From Rhodospira trueperi (GTDB taxonomy: Bacteria; Pseudomonadota; Alphaproteobacteria; Rhodospirillales; Rhodospirillaceae): a stretch of DNA of 33,350 nucleotides. Every line of letters starts with the position of its first letter. Position 1 is the stretch's first letter. The stretch covers positions 1 through 33,350 of the forward strand of contig NZ_FNAP01000020.1 in assembly GCF_900101965.1 (NCBI RefSeq), written 5' to 3'. A program made the translations under genes and the position numbers. Below the pieces are notes generated by a model, which was not told the origin of the DNA, did not search any database, and was given only the letters and a program-made list of their open reading frames with translations. Positions 15,924 to 23,389 of this stretch are shown in pieces.

Positions 15924-16727
15924 TCATCCCAAGACAGCCGCCACGACGGCCTCGGGGGCATCCTCCTGCACGATATGGCCAGCCCCAGGAACCCGGGTGA
16001 AGCTGCGCGCGTTCAGCAGCCCGGCGAGCTGTTCGCCCTGCGCCACGGGGATGAAGGTGTCCCGCTCGCCCCACACCAGATCGACCGGGCAGGCCGTGGC
16101 GCCGTAGCGCGGCATCAACTCCTCGATGCAGCGAATGTCGGACTGAGCGATCTGCCGGTAGAACGCCGCCTGACCGACCTCGCCGCGCCACGGCGCCGCG
16201 TAGGTCTGAAAGGCTTCCTCGTGCAGGGGACGCGCCGCCGCCTGTTGGGCGTAGGCGCGGAACAGGGCCTCGTGGGCATAGGCGGGCATGCCGGCGAAGG
16301 CGGCCTCGTGGTCCCGCACATGTGCGAAGAAGGGCGATCCGGAGGGCAGCACGGCCACCGCGTCCATCAGGATCAGGCGCGCATACCGCAGACCGTGCAG
16401 GAAATAGCCGCGCAGCGCGGCCAGGCCGCCGAAGTCGTGCCCCACCACCGTCGGCCGCTCCAGGCCCCAGTGCTCGAACAGCGCCGCCAGAAGGTCCCCC
16501 TGGACGCCCGGGGAGACGTCCTGGCCGTCGAACTTCTCCGACTGGCCGCAGCCGATCATGTCGAAGTAGTAGACGGCGTGGTGCCGAGCCAGCCAGGGGA
16601 CGACCGCACGCCACGCCTGTGCCGACCAGGGAAAGCCGTGGATCAGGACGATCGGGTCGCCCTCGCCCAGGCATCCCCAGGCGACGGACTGGCCGTTGTG
16701 ATGGAACGTGTGATCGAGCGGCAGCAT
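15924..16727 (-). CDS. Alpha/beta hydrolase with Asp nucleophile (haloalkane dehalogenase/epoxide hydrolase type)
   Basis: This 267-residue cytoplasmic alpha/beta-hydrolase has the oxyanion motif HGFPW (30-34), DMIGCGQSEK, and the nucleophile elbow GHDFGG with Asp98 instead of Ser. The acid Asp223 is in GERDTF and His251 in GAGHIVQED. Asp nucleophiles are typical of haloalkane or fluoroacetate dehalogenases and epoxide hydrolases, so it probably cleaves a carbon-halogen bond or epoxide; the halide-binding residues cannot be confirmed by eye. GGAGG lies 8 nt before the ATG. It is divergent from a CGNR-type regulator gene, which may control it. Confidence 0.88.
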   Translation of the reverse strand: MLPLDHTFHHNGQSVAWGCLGEGDPIVLIHGFPWSAQAWRAVVPWLARHHAVYYFDMIGCGQSEKFDGQDVSPGVQGDLLAALFEHWGLERPTVVGHDFGGLAALRGYFLHGLRYARLILMDAVAVLPSGSPFFAHVRDHEAAFAGMPAYAHEALFRAYAQQAAARPLHEEAFQTYAAPWRGEVGQAAFYRQIAQSDIRCIEELMPRYGATACPVDLVWGERDTFIPVAQGEQLAGLLNARSFTRVPGAGHIVQEDAPEAVVAAVLG

Positions 16728-16744
16728 GTGGCGGTCCTCCGTGA

Positions 16745-16770
16745 AACCTGTTATTATGCGTTTTCAGGTT
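16745..16770. promoter_or_regulatory. Candidate operator between hydrolase and CGNR regulator genes
   Basis: AACCTG (16745-16750) and CAGGTT (16765-16770) form a perfect inverted repeat with a 14-bp spacer in the 100-bp divergent region. GGTTAC occurs at 16768-16773 and again at 16815-16820. A weak minus-strand promoter, TTGAAG-N17-TAACCT, would have its -10 box overlapping the right half-site, as expected for a repressor site. Confidence 0.35.
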
Positions 16771-16828
16771 ACGGGCCCGATGATCCCGCTTCAACCCCTT
16801 TTGTGCAAAATAACGGTTACAGGTGCGT

Positions 16829-17419
16829 ATGCAGAGCTGGGAACTTCACGGGCTGATCGGCGGGCATGTGGTGCTGGACTTCGTCAACACCATCAACGAC
16901 GAACTCAAGACGCGGGACCGCAACGCGCTGCCAGACTGGCCCGCCGCGCTCGCCTGGGCGGAGCTTGCCGGCGTGCTGGACGATGCGGAGCGGGCGTGTC
17001 TGGGCGCACCGCGTCCGGACGAAGACACAGACCGGGAGCTTGGCGCCCTGATCGCGTTTCGGGAGTCGTTGTGGCGGGTGCTGAGCGCCGTCGCCGCGGA
17101 CCGGGCCCCGGAAGGCGCGGATCTGGACGCCGTGGCCGGAACGGTGCGGTGGGGCCTGGATCAGGCCACGCTCGCGTCCTCGGACCGGGCGTTCCGGTGG
17201 ACGGTCCCGGTGGAGTCGGCCGGCGTGGCCACGGTGCGCGCCCGGCTGGCGGTGGCGGTGGCCGAGTTTCTGGAGCGTGGCGACCTCGGGCGGTTGCGCG
17301 AGTGCGGCCGCTGCACCGGCCTGTACCTCGATCACGGACGCGGCAGCGGGCGCCGCTGGTGCATCATGGAGGTCTGCGGCAACCGCGCCAAGGCGGAACG
17401 GTTCCGGAAGAAGCGGTGA
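16829..17419 (+). CDS. ABATE-domain/CGNR zinc-finger transcriptional regulator
   Basis: The 196-residue protein has an N-terminal ABATE domain (GGHVVLDFVNTIND near its start) and ends with a CGNR zinc finger. Four Cys lie in the last 38 residues (CGRC, WCIMEVCGNR) followed by a basic tail RAKAERFRKKR. Family members are thought to be ligand-responsive transcription regulators. ATG 16829 is preferred, with AGGTG just upstream; GTG 16823 would add two residues. The gene diverges from the Asp-nucleophile hydrolase, across a short region with an inverted repeat, so local control of that hydrolase and itself is likely but inferred. It is convergent with fnr, 21 bp apart. Confidence 0.88.
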   Translation: MQSWELHGLIGGHVVLDFVNTINDELKTRDRNALPDWPAALAWAELAGVLDDAERACLGAPRPDEDTDRELGALIAFRESLWRVLSAVAADRAPEGADLDAVAGTVRWGLDQATLASSDRAFRWTVPVESAGVATVRARLAVAVAEFLERGDLGRLRECGRCTGLYLDHGRGSGRRWCIMEVCGNRAKAERFRKKR

Positions 17420-17440
17420 GAGAGGTGGCGCGTCTGTGCC

Positions 17441-18226
17441 TTACACCTCCGCCGATCCGTCAGCAATGGCGCGCAGGGCGTCGGGCTGGCGGATGCTGAC
17501 GGAGCTGGGATTCGGCAGGTCGATCAGCCCCTGGCGCTTGAACCAGGTCATGGCGCGGCTGACGGTCTCGACGGTCAGGCCGATGTGATCGGCGATGTCC
17601 GTCCGTCCCATCGGCAGTGCCAGCGGCGACCAAGGATCGCCGCGCCGCCGCGCCCGCTCGGCCAGTCCGAGCAGGAAGGTCGCCACCCGCTCGCGCGCGG
17701 TCTTGCGCCCCAGCAGCAGCACATGGTCATGGAAGTACGCCAACTTGGCGGTCATGCGGCCCATGATGCGGTGCTGCACCTCCGGCGCGGTTTCCGCCAG
17801 TTCGTTCAACCGCCGCATGGGTAGGCGGCACACACCCACCGGCGTGATAGCCTCGGCCGAGTAGGCGTAGGTGCCGTCGAGGCAGAACCCGAACATGTCG
17901 CCGCGAAAGAAAAAGCCGGTGATCTGTCGGCGTCCGTCGGGCATCAGCTTGTAAACCTTCAGAGCACCGGACACGACACTGTAGACGGCGGCGCCGGGAT
18001 CGCCCTCGCGGAACAGCGTGTCATGCGGCTCGAAACGCTGGGTGCACTGAACCCGGGACAGCCGCGAGACGATGCGGGCCGCGAAGCCGTCGCAGAAGGC
18101 CAGGGCGCCCAGGTCGCAGTGACCGCAGGGGCCGCGCGCGACCTCGGCCGGGCGGGGGCACGCGACGGCGGAGGCGCCATCGGCGGGCAGGGTTTCGCGC
18201 AGGGGTACGACGGAGGAACGGGGCAT
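17441..18226 (-). CDS. fnr: FNR-type oxygen-responsive regulator of the Crp/Fnr family
   Basis: This 261-residue regulator has an N-terminal Cys cluster, Cys34-X2-Cys37-X7-Cys45, and a further Cys133 in VGVCRLP. These match the iron-sulfur ligands of FnrN/FnrL proteins of alphaproteobacteria; Cys23, Cys61 and Cys115 are extra. A cyclic-nucleotide-like beta-barrel follows, then a helix-turn-helix whose recognition helix ends ETVSRAM, which in FNR contacts TTGAT-N4-ATCAA. It should dimerise and activate microaerobic genes when its 4Fe-4S cluster is intact. GGGAG precedes the ATG by 9 nt. A perfect FNR box lies about 56 bp upstream, indicating autoregulation. The adjacent ccoHIS genes are classic targets of this regulator family. 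Confidence 0.93.
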   Translation of the reverse strand: MPRSSVVPLRETLPADGASAVACPRPAEVARGPCGHCDLGALAFCDGFAARIVSRLSRVQCTQRFEPHDTLFREGDPGAAVYSVVSGALKVYKLMPDGRRQITGFFFRGDMFGFCLDGTYAYSAEAITPVGVCRLPMRRLNELAETAPEVQHRIMGRMTAKLAYFHDHVLLLGRKTARERVATFLLGLAERARRRGDPWSPLALPMGRTDIADHIGLTVETVSRAMTWFKRQGLIDLPNPSSVSIRQPDALRAIADGSAEV

Positions 18227-18275
18227 GATCGGGTCTCCCAGTCGCCGAACCCCCCTCCATCACGGTTCGGCCATC

Positions 18276-18289
18276 TTGATGCAGATCAA
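18276..18289. promoter_or_regulatory. FNR box upstream of fnr
   Basis: TTGAT-GCAG-ATCAA is a perfect match to the FNR/FixK consensus, centred 56 bp before the fnr start codon. A second ATCAACG immediately follows (18295-18301), making a direct repeat with 18285-18291. The position suits FNR acting on its own promoter. It lies 71 bp beyond the ccoS stop and so is unlikely to serve ccoS. Confidence 0.8.
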
Positions 18290-18359
18290 CGTATATCAAC
18301 GCCCTCTGATATGCCAAGCCCTCTTTGGACGCGTCGCCGGGTTCGGTCGGTCGCCTGTC

Positions 18360-18530
18360 CTACGGTTTGGCGGGCGGGCCGTCATTCCCGTCCTCGTCGT
18401 CGAACAGAATCCGGTGCGCCGCGCCGTCCAGGTCGTCGAACTGGCCACTGCGCAGCGCCCACAGGAACGCCGCCAGACCCGCCAGCCCGAGCAGCAGCGC
18501 CATGGGAATCAGGAACAGCAGGGCGTTCAT
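18360..18530 (-). CDS. ccoS: CcoS, cbb3 oxidase maturation protein
   Basis: This 56-residue protein has one N-terminal membrane helix (about 3-26) followed by RSGQFDDLDGAAHRILFDDE, the hallmark of CcoS/FixS. CcoS is needed for cofactor insertion into the cbb3-type cytochrome oxidase. Its ATG overlaps the ccoI stop codon (ATGA), so it is coupled to ccoI and ends the ccoHIS unit. The short acidic tail ends in GPPAKP. Confidence 0.93.
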   Translation of the reverse strand: MNALLFLIPMALLLGLAGLAAFLWALRSGQFDDLDGAAHRILFDDEDGNDGPPAKP

Positions 18531-21283
18531 GGGCGGGACTTCCGGGTCCGGGTCAGACGCATTGCATTGGTGGTGACCACCAGGGACGAGGTACTCATGG
18601 CCACGGCGGCGATCAAGGGGGTCACCAGCCCGGCCAGGGCCAGGGGCACCGTCACGGCGTTGTACAGCAGCGCCAGCGCCAGATTCTGCCGAACCAGCCG
18701 GTCGGCGCGGTGCGCGGTCTCCAGAGCCTGAAGCACGGGCGCCAGCCGGTCGCCCTGGAACACCAGGTCGGCGGCGGTCTGGCTGATGTCGATGGCGCTG
18801 GCCGGAGAGGCCGAGACATGCGCGGCGGCCAGCGCCGGCGCGTCGTTCAGTCCGTCGCCCACCATCAGCACCCGCCGACCCTGGTCGCGCAGCGCCGCCA
18901 GCCGGGCCAGCTTGTCGCCGGGGGCGCAGCCGCCCCGCCATGTCTCGATTCCGGCGTCCGCCGCCACCCGGGCGACCGTCTCCGGGCGGTCGCCGGACAG
19001 CAATTCCACCGCCAGCCCCCGGGCCTTGAGCGCATCCACCACCTCGGCGGCGTCGGGACGCAGAGGATCGGCGAACCTGAAGCGCACCGGCGCCCGATCC
19101 CCCACCCGCAGCCACAGTTCGGGACCAAGAAACCCCGCCCCAACCCTCCCCATTTCCTGGGGAGGGAGTTCGGCCGGTGTCCGCCGCTCGGACTCCTCGT
19201 CCGTGGAATCTATTGGATTCGCACAACTCTTGTTTTGGTCGTCATTGCCAGGAGCGAAGCGACGAAGCAATCCAGGGCGGATATCGCGCTTCTCGCCCTG
19301 GATTGCTTCGCCCGCGTCAATGGACGCGGGCTCGCAATGACGGATCATACCACTGCCGGAACTGCGGTCTCTGGCTCGGTCAGCTAAGGAGTGTGAACTC
19401 GATAGCCCCATGGACCGGGGGCGGTTGGGAGGAGTTTCAAGCGCTGGGCGCCGTCCACTGGATGTGGTCCCCAGGGTGCCCCCGACGCCCGGCTTCGCGA
19501 CTCCACAGAACGCCGCCGAACCCAGCCGCGTCGGGCCTTCCGGGTCGTCCCAGGATAGCCCCTCTCCCGGGTGTTCGCGGACACCGGATACCGCCGGAGC
19601 GGCGGGACACGCGCCGGCCAGGGCGCGGGCCAGCGGATGGCGGCTGCTCGCCGCGCCTCCGGCGGCGCGGCGCAGGTCGTCGTCCGTCCACTCCGCCGCG
19701 TCGCTCTCCAGGGTCGGGCGCCCCAGCGTCAGGGTGCCGGTCTTGTCGAACACCACGGTGTCGGCCTCGGTCAGGCGTTCCAGCGCCGTGGCCGCCTTCA
19801 GGAACGTGCCGGCCTTCAGCAGGCGGCCGCTGGCGATCACCTGCACCACCGGGACGGCCAGCGCCAGCGCGCACGGGCAGGTGATGATGAGCACCGCCGC
19901 CGCGATCAGCAGCGCCTCCTGCCACGCCAGCCCCCCGACCAGCCACCAGCCCAGGAACGCCGACAGGGCCAGCGCATGCACCACGGGCGCATACAGCCGC
20001 GCCACCCGGTCGGCCAGCGCCACCATGCGGGCGCGGCCCTGCTCGGCCACCTCCATCATGCGCACGATCTCGGCCAGCAGGGTGCGCTCGCCCACCGCGT
20101 CCACCCGCACATGCAGCGGCGCCGACAGGTTCAGCGTACCGGCGAAGACGCGGTCCCCCGGGCCGGCGCGGGCCGGCATGGTCTCGCCGGTGATGAGGCT
20201 GACATCCAGATCGCTCAGCCCCTCGGACACGGCGCCGTCCACGCCGACGCGCTCGCCGACCGCGACCAGCACCGTCCCGCCCACCGGCACCTCGGCCGGC
20301 CGCACCGAGCGGATGCGGCCGTCCGGCTCGATCAGGGTGACCGGCGCCCCACCCAGAGCCAGCAGCCGCCCGGCCGCCGAGCGCGCCCGGCCACGCGCCC
20401 GGCTGTCCAGGAAACGGCCGATCAGCAGGAAGAACAGCAGCATCACCGCCGCGTCGAAATAGGCGTGCGGGCCGCCGCGGGCGGTCTCCCACAGGCTCAT
20501 GCCGGCGGCGAGCAGGACCGCCAGAGTGATGGGCACGTCCATGTTGGCGCGCCCGGCGCGTAGCGCGGTCACGGCCGAGCGGGCGAAGGGCCGGATGCCG
20601 TAGCCGATGGCCGGAATGGCGATCAGCGCCGACAGCCAGTGCATCAGGTCGCGGGTGGCGGCGTCCATGTCGGCGCCGAACCACACCGAGACCGAGAACA
20701 GCATAATGTTACCGGTGGCGAATCCGGTCACCGCCATGGCCCGCAAGAGCGACCTCTCGGTGCGGTCGGTGTCGCGGTCCACGGTGGCCGGGTCATAGGG
20801 AACGAGCCGGTAGCCCACGGTCAGCACCGGGTCCAGCACCCGCCGCGCCCCCAGGTCTGGCGCCTCGCCCTCGCCCGGCTGGGGCGTCCAGCGCAGCGAC
20901 AACCGGCGCGTCGTCATGTTGACGCGGGCGTGGGTCACGCCGGGCTGCATGGTCAACAGGCGCTCGATCAGCCAGACGCAAGCGGCGCAGTGCAACCCCT
21001 CCACCAGAAGCGACAGACTGACCTCACCTTGGTCCGTGGGCGTGACATGCACGGCGTAATCGGGAATGGCGTCGTCGGCGTCCGGCTTCAGCGCGCGGAC
21101 GGCCGGATCCAGGCAGCGTTGGTCGTAATAGCGATCCAGACCCAGGCCGTTGACGAGCCCGAATGCAGCCTGGCAGCCGGCACAGCAGAAGCCGGGATGG
21201 CCGGCGGCGGCGGCTGTATCGGGGTCGAAGGGATCGCCGCAGTGCCGACACGCACCGTCCGTGTCCGGGTCGGGCGCAGCCAA
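18527..21283 (-). CDS. ccoI: CcoI (FixI) copper-transporting P-type ATPase with a repeat-derived insertion
   Basis: This P1B-type ATPase supplies copper for cbb3 oxidase assembly. It has Cys12/15 and Cys33/34/37 near the N-terminus, an HMA-like CAAC (99-102), TGE, the ion site Cys469-Pro-Cys471, the phosphorylated Asp513 in DKTGT, HPLA, and GDGLNDAP (809-816). The TTG at 21283 is chosen because GGTGGAG, overlapping the ccoH stop, precedes it; that gives 918 residues. Between Val595 (FCGV) and Pro721 (PELWL) lie about 120 residues with no counterpart in the family. They are translated from a palindromic repeat (19210-19405) plus flanking DNA including a G/C hairpin. The frame stays open and all downstream motifs are intact, so the protein may be active. 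Start choice is moderately sure; identity is very sure. Confidence 0.93.
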   Translation of the reverse strand: MAAPDPDTDGACRHCGDPFDPDTAAAAGHPGFCCAGCQAAFGLVNGLGLDRYYDQRCLDPAVRALKPDADDAIPDYAVHVTPTDQGEVSLSLLVEGLHCAACVWLIERLLTMQPGVTHARVNMTTRRLSLRWTPQPGEGEAPDLGARRVLDPVLTVGYRLVPYDPATVDRDTDRTERSLLRAMAVTGFATGNIMLFSVSVWFGADMDAATRDLMHWLSALIAIPAIGYGIRPFARSAVTALRAGRANMDVPITLAVLLAAGMSLWETARGGPHAYFDAAVMLLFFLLIGRFLDSRARGRARSAAGRLLALGGAPVTLIEPDGRIRSVRPAEVPVGGTVLVAVGERVGVDGAVSEGLSDLDVSLITGETMPARAGPGDRVFAGTLNLSAPLHVRVDAVGERTLLAEIVRMMEVAEQGRARMVALADRVARLYAPVVHALALSAFLGWWLVGGLAWQEALLIAAAVLIITCPCALALAVPVVQVIASGRLLKAGTFLKAATALERLTEADTVVFDKTGTLTLGRPTLESDAAEWTDDDLRRAAGGAASSRHPLARALAGACPAAPAVSGVREHPGEGLSWDDPEGPTRLGSAAFCGVAKPGVGGTLGTTSSGRRPALETPPNRPRSMGLSSSHSLADRARDRSSGSGMIRHCEPASIDAGEAIQGEKRDIRPGLLRRFAPGNDDQNKSCANPIDSTDEESERRTPAELPPQEMGRVGAGFLGPELWLRVGDRAPVRFRFADPLRPDAAEVVDALKARGLAVELLSGDRPETVARVAADAGIETWRGGCAPGDKLARLAALRDQGRRVLMVGDGLNDAPALAAAHVSASPASAIDISQTAADLVFQGDRLAPVLQALETAHRADRLVRQNLALALLYNAVTVPLALAGLVTPLIAAVAMSTSSLVVTTNAMRLTRTRKSRP
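19144..19166. repeat. G/C-run hairpin inside ccoI
   Basis: CCCTCCCC (19144-19151) and GGGGAGGG (19159-19166) form a perfect 8-bp stem. On the minus strand it is followed by TTGGGGCGGGG, as in the elements at 10705-10745 and 880-925. It lies within the extra segment of ccoI, next to the larger palindromic repeat. Confidence 0.6.
19210..19405. repeat. Dispersed palindromic repeat, copy 2, inside ccoI
   Basis: The core runs from GTCGTCATTGCC (19239) to CTCGCAATGAC (19331-19341) and contains GCAATCCAGGGCG facing CGCCCTGGATTGC. The left flank, with GGATT..CACAACTCT, matches copy 3 at 30090-30110. To the right, GTGTGAACTCGATAG (19391-19405) sits 58 bp after CGCAATGAC, close to the 57 bp of the other copies, although the sequence between differs. 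On the minus strand it encodes HCEPASIDAGEAIQ within CcoI, the same frame as HCEPSSQDEGEAIQ in the other copies. Confidence 0.85.
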
Positions 21284-21288
21284 GACGG

Positions 21289-21816
21289 CTACTCCACCAG
21301 CAGCCGGCGGCGCAGCCGAAAGACGTCCTCGCCCCGGCGGGCGCTGACCACCACATCCCACTGTCCGGGCTTGGCGAACGTCAGGCGGGTTTCATAGAGG
21401 CCCGGCCCAACCGCCCGCAGGGGCAGCGTCTGGTCCAGGCCCTGTTCGGTCGGACGGCGGACCGTGGCGGTTAGACTGAGACCGTCGAGCGGGCCCCCCT
21501 CGGCTCCCCGGCCATCGGCGCGCAGGGTGGCGACTCGGGAAAGGCCGTCGGGCTCCAGAGCTTCGACGGCGGCGAGATCCAGATCCCAGGTCCATCCCAG
21601 GGCGGCCTGAGCCTCTTCCTCGGCAACCCGATCGTTGTAGGCCAGTCCCTCGACATAGGCCTGTTTGGTGGACAGTCCGGAGAAACTGGATAGCGCGAAA
21701 TACAGCATGGCGCCGTTCGCGGCCAGCACGACCGCGAACCCGGCCACAAACGTATAGGGAATCCACCAGCCGCGCTGGCGGTGCGCGTTTTCCGCCTGGG
21801 GCGGTGTCCTGCTCAT
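21289..21816 (-). CDS. ccoH: CcoH (FixH) cbb3 oxidase assembly protein
   Basis: The 175-residue protein has a short cytoplasmic N-terminus ending in RGWWIPYTF, one membrane helix (about 19-42) and a periplasmic domain beginning LSTKQAYVEGLAYND, characteristic of FixH. A C-terminal beta-sandwich follows (PGLYETRLTFAKPGQWDVVV). FixH works with FixI in cbb3 oxidase maturation. It is first of the ccoHIS unit; its stop codon overlaps the ribosome-binding site of ccoI. ccoG, usually next to it, is absent; the upstream neighbour is rpsT, 81 bp away on the same strand. No FNR box is visible in that gap. Confidence 0.9.
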   Translation of the reverse strand: MSRTPPQAENAHRQRGWWIPYTFVAGFAVVLAANGAMLYFALSSFSGLSTKQAYVEGLAYNDRVAEEEAQAALGWTWDLDLAAVEALEPDGLSRVATLRADGRGAEGGPLDGLSLTATVRRPTEQGLDQTLPLRAVGPGLYETRLTFAKPGQWDVVVSARRGEDVFRLRRRLLVE

Positions 21817-21897
21817 CGGCCGACCGACTTCATGATGAGCGTCCCGTCATCGTCACTGGTCCGGGGCTTCGCACCGCCCGGACACACCGCGAGGAGA

Positions 21898-22164
21898 TCA
21901 GGTCCCCAGCGCCTTCACCCGGGCGGAGAGGCGGGAGATCTTGCGCGCGGCCGTGTTGCGGTGCAGCACGCCCTTGGTCACGCCGCGATGGATTTCCGGC
22001 TGCGCGGCACGGAAGGCGGCGCGGGCCTGCTCCGCGTCACCGCTGGCCACGGCCGTTTCCACCTTTTTGATGAACGTGCGGATGCGGCTGATGCGCGAAT
22101 GGTTGATTTCGGTACGGCGCGCGTTGCGACGAATTCGCGTCTTTGCCGACTTATGATTGGCCAT
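21898..22164 (-). CDS. rpsT: 30S ribosomal protein S20
   Basis: This 88-residue basic helical protein begins [17 protein letters not shown] and contains the S20 core [16 protein letters not shown] and [20 protein letters not shown]20 is a primary 16S rRNA-binding protein of the small subunit. The length is normal. The ATG follows AGGGAAC about 11 nt upstream. A strong sigma-70-type promoter (22316-22344) places the start of transcription about 145 nt upstream. A weak hairpin follows the stop, so read-through into ccoH is possible. Confidence 0.97.
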   Translation of the reverse strand: MANHKSAKTRIRRNARRTEINHSRISRIRTFIKKVETAVASGDAEQARAAFRAAQPEIHRGVTKGVLHRNTAARKISRLSARVKALGT

Positions 22165-22546
22165 GGGTGCTCGCGTTCCCTGCGCTCAAAGACATTCGGT
22201 GATGAGTGGCGGTTCGGGGCCGTCGTCCCGATAGGGGGGCGGCCGGCACAAAAACAGACGAAACGCCCCGCGAGCCTGCACTCCCAGGGTCGGTCGCCCC
22301 ATCCGGAAGGCGCGGTTTATACGCCCACCGGCGCGCGCCGTCAACCTCATGATCGCGGCTTGACACCACCCGAGGAGCCGAGGCGCCGCCTATTCTCTCC
22401 TGATCAGAAAAGATCGCCCCGAAAATCAGTCGAGCCATCGTTTCGCGCGAACCTTCAGGATCATGCACTTTCCCTGATGGCGTCTTCCGTGTATCCTTCT
22501 GGCCTGAGTTGTGTCGCTGCGGCTTTGATAAACTTGGGAGGATTGA
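22165..22546. other. Intergenic region between rpsT and a Crp-family gene
   Basis: It holds the rpsT promoter and leader on the minus strand. Toward the Crp-family gene it is moderately AT-rich, with a single FNR-like half-site TTGAT at about 22525. No promoter for that gene could be assigned. Confidence 0.5.
22316..22344 (-). promoter_or_regulatory. Sigma-70 promoter of rpsT
   Basis: On the minus strand TTGACG (22344-22339) and TATAAA (22321-22316) are separated by 17 bp, a near-consensus housekeeping promoter. Transcription should start near 22309, giving rpsT a leader of about 145 nt. Confidence 0.75.
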
Positions 22547-23260
22547 GTGTCCGTGCCGTCCGATCCCTTGGCGCGTTTCACCCTGTTCGAGGAGACGGCT
22601 CCCGACGTCCGACAGCAGTTGGCGACGCTGTGTTATCACCGCTCGTTCGCGCCGCGTCAGATGATCTGTGACGTCAGCAGTCCGGGGCACGACGTCATGT
22701 TCATTCTGGAGGGCAGCGTCTCCATTTCAAGCTACTCAAGCAGTGGCCGCGAGACTTCTTTCGCGCACCTTGAGGCCGGCGACTACTTCGGGGAAATCGC
22801 CGCCATCGACGGGTTGCGCCGGTCCGCCACCGTGACCGCGCGAACCGGTGTCGCTCTGCTTGTCATGCCGGGCGACAGCTTCCGAGCGCTTCTCCGGCAG
22901 CACCCCGCCATCGCCTGGCGGGTCATGTTACGGATGACCGAAGTGATCCGGAGCGCCAACGAGCGGGTGCAGAGTTTCTCCACCCAGAGCGTGACTCAAC
23001 GCGTCTGTCAGGAGTTGCTCAACCTGTGCAAGCCCAGTCAGGCGGTCCGTGGTGCCTTCATCGTCTATCCGGTGCCGACACAGGCCAATCTCGGCGCCCG
23101 CATCGGCGCCAGCCGCGAGACGGTGGCCCGCGTATTGCTTGACTTGGCCCAGGACGGCATCATCAGCCGCAAGGGGCGCACCCTGACCATTCCGAACCGC
23201 GAACACCTTGAGGCGTTGGTCGAGGGCCTGCGCGGCGGCGCACAAGCCCGGGTGGCCTGA
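22547..23260 (+). CDS. Crp-family transcriptional regulator
   Basis: The 237-residue protein has a cyclic-nucleotide-binding domain (about 10-130) with GDYFGEIAAIDGLRRSATVTA, where the Glu and the Arg-Ser pair match the phosphate-binding cassette of CRP. A dimerisation helix follows, then a winged helix-turn-helix (about 165-225, TQANLGARIGASRETVARVL). It lacks the Cys cluster of FNR, so cAMP or another nucleotide is a plausible ligand. The start is GTG 22547, with GGGAGG 5 nt upstream. It has different neighbours from the FNR-type gene and no identifiable target in the window. It may be cotranscribed with the unknown gene 130 bp downstream. Confidence 0.92.
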   Translation: MSVPSDPLARFTLFEETAPDVRQQLATLCYHRSFAPRQMICDVSSPGHDVMFILEGSVSISSYSSSGRETSFAHLEAGDYFGEIAAIDGLRRSATVTARTGVALLVMPGDSFRALLRQHPAIAWRVMLRMTEVIRSANERVQSFSTQSVTQRVCQELLNLCKPSQAVRGAFIVYPVPTQANLGARIGASRETVARVLLDLAQDGIISRKGRTLTIPNREHLEALVEGLRGGAQARVA

Positions 23261-23389
23261 TCCGGGATCACCTCAGGATCGTGACATGTCGGTAAGTTGG
23301 CAGGGTTCGATTCGATCCTCGAACAGGATTCCCGAAACGCTCCCTTTGTGTCATGATGCGCGGGCGATTTTGACGGTATCGGTTGCCTC

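Noticed and set aside
22520-22535. FNR box before the Crp-family gene
   Set aside because: Only one half-site (TTGAT) is present; the second half lacks ATCAA.
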